Below, one piece after another: positions 4,768 through 5,298 of a DNA stretch of 5,298 nucleotides; position 1 is the first letter of the stretch, and each line of letters opens with the position of its first letter. The notes beneath the pieces were generated by a model that worked only from the letters and a program-made list of their open reading frames with translations, did no database searches and was not told where the DNA came from. Location of the stretch: the NCBI GenBank assembly GCA_900556615.1, contig USPP01000143.1, forward strand, positions 1-5,298, in the 5' to 3' direction. This stretch comes from an uncultured Eubacteriales bacterium. GTDB lineage: Bacteria; Bacillota; Clostridia; Oscillospirales; CAG-272. A program made the translations under genes and the position numbers.

Positions 4768-5298
4768 ATGAAGATACTTTTTATGGGCACTCCCGATTTT
4801 GCGGTCAGTTCGCTTTCCGCGCTCTATGAGAGCGGAAAATATGAGCTTACGGTCATCACTCAGCCGGACAAACCCAAGGGGAGAGGCTATACCCTTACTC
4901 CTCCGGAGGTTAAAGTCTATGCCGAGAAACACGGACTTGATGTGTACCAGCCGACAACGCTGAAGGATGAGGCGTTTTCGGCGCTTCTTGAACGTTTGGC
5001 GCCGGATATGATCGTTGTGGCGGCTTACGGCAAAATTCTTCCGAAGAGTGTGATTGATTATCCGAAATATGGCTGTATCAATGTTCATGGCTCCCTGCTT
5101 CCTGAGTACCGCGGAGCGGCGCCGATACAGCGTGCTATAATTGACGGGAAAAACGAAACCGGTATTACGGTTATGTATATGAATGAAGGCCTTGACACCG
5201 GGGATATGCTCGAAAAAGCGGTTGTTCCGATTGATGAAAACGATAATTTTGAAACGCTTTTTGATAAAATGGCTGAAAAAGGAGCGGAGCTCCTGCTG
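4768..5298 (+). CDS. fmt: Methionyl-tRNA formyltransferase, 5' part (partial)
   Basis: This is the first 177 residues, in frame to the last base of the window; the full enzyme is about 310. It transfers a formyl group from 10-formyl-tetrahydrofolate to the methionine of initiator Met-tRNA, making the substrate for bacterial translation start. It begins MKILFMGTPDFAVSSL, the family N-terminus, followed by QPDKPKGRGYTLTPPEVK (32-49, the tRNA-contacting loop region), IVVAAYGKILP (82-92), INVHGSLLPEYRGAAPIQ (104-121) and GLDTGDML (141-148). The catalytic triad is N105, H107 and D143, and SLLP is the folate-binding signature. The ATG at 4768 is preceded by GAGG at 4758-4761, six bases away. The C-terminal OB-fold tRNA-binding domain lies outside the window. 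Its pairing with def is the standard bacterial arrangement. Confidence 0.97.
   Translation, partial: MKILFMGTPDFAVSSLSALYESGKYELTVITQPDKPKGRGYTLTPPEVKVYAEKHGLDVYQPTTLKDEAFSALLERLAPDMIVVAAYGKILPKSVIDYPKYGCINVHGSLLPEYRGAAPIQRAIIDGKNETGITVMYMNEGLDTGDMLEKAVVPIDENDNFETLFDKMAEKGAELLL

Overview
The window is a gene-dense, single-strand stretch of a low-to-mid GC Firmicutes chromosome. It is most likely a Clostridia member; an Oscillospiraceae/Ruminococcaceae-type gut anaerobe is my inference from protein style, with no direct taxonomic marker present. All genes lie on the + strand in the conserved order yicC/yloC - remA - gmk - rpoZ - priA - def - fmt, which matches the well-known Bacillus/Clostridia housekeeping cluster. 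The first gene enters from the left edge (only its C-terminus is present) and fmt runs off the right edge.

Layout: the yicC C-terminal end (2-226) is followed by remA (248-517), gmk (521-1171), rpoZ (1203-1487), priA (1500-3965), a 302-base non-coding gap (3966-4267), def (4268-4738) and the 5' part of fmt (4768-5298). Gaps other than the 302-base one are only 3 to 31 bases. I see no convincing terminator or promoter anywhere, so a single operon transcribed from upstream is the simplest reading. In B. subtilis coaBC (yloI) sits between rpoZ and priA; here only 12 bases separate them, so coaBC is absent from this place.

The genes serve core information processing: RNA turnover (YicC), a DNA-binding regulator (RemA), GMP to GDP conversion (Gmk), the omega subunit of RNA polymerase (RpoZ), replication restart (PriA), and the paired steps of formyl-methionine metabolism. 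Fmt formylates initiator Met-tRNA, and Def removes the formyl group from the nascent protein.

The one accessory-looking item is in the priA-def gap. It is a 179-base segment (3996-4174) bounded by a perfect 15-bp terminal inverted repeat with TTAA at each outer edge. Further nested complementary segments lie inside it, and it has no transposase. It looks like a MITE-like non-autonomous element inserted within the operon, and would form a long branched or imperfect hairpin in the transcript. Smaller points of interest are an alanine-substituted P-loop in Gmk, a DEEQ helicase box in PriA and an expanded omega subunit. I found no CRISPR array, tRNA, rRNA or undescribed multi-gene system.
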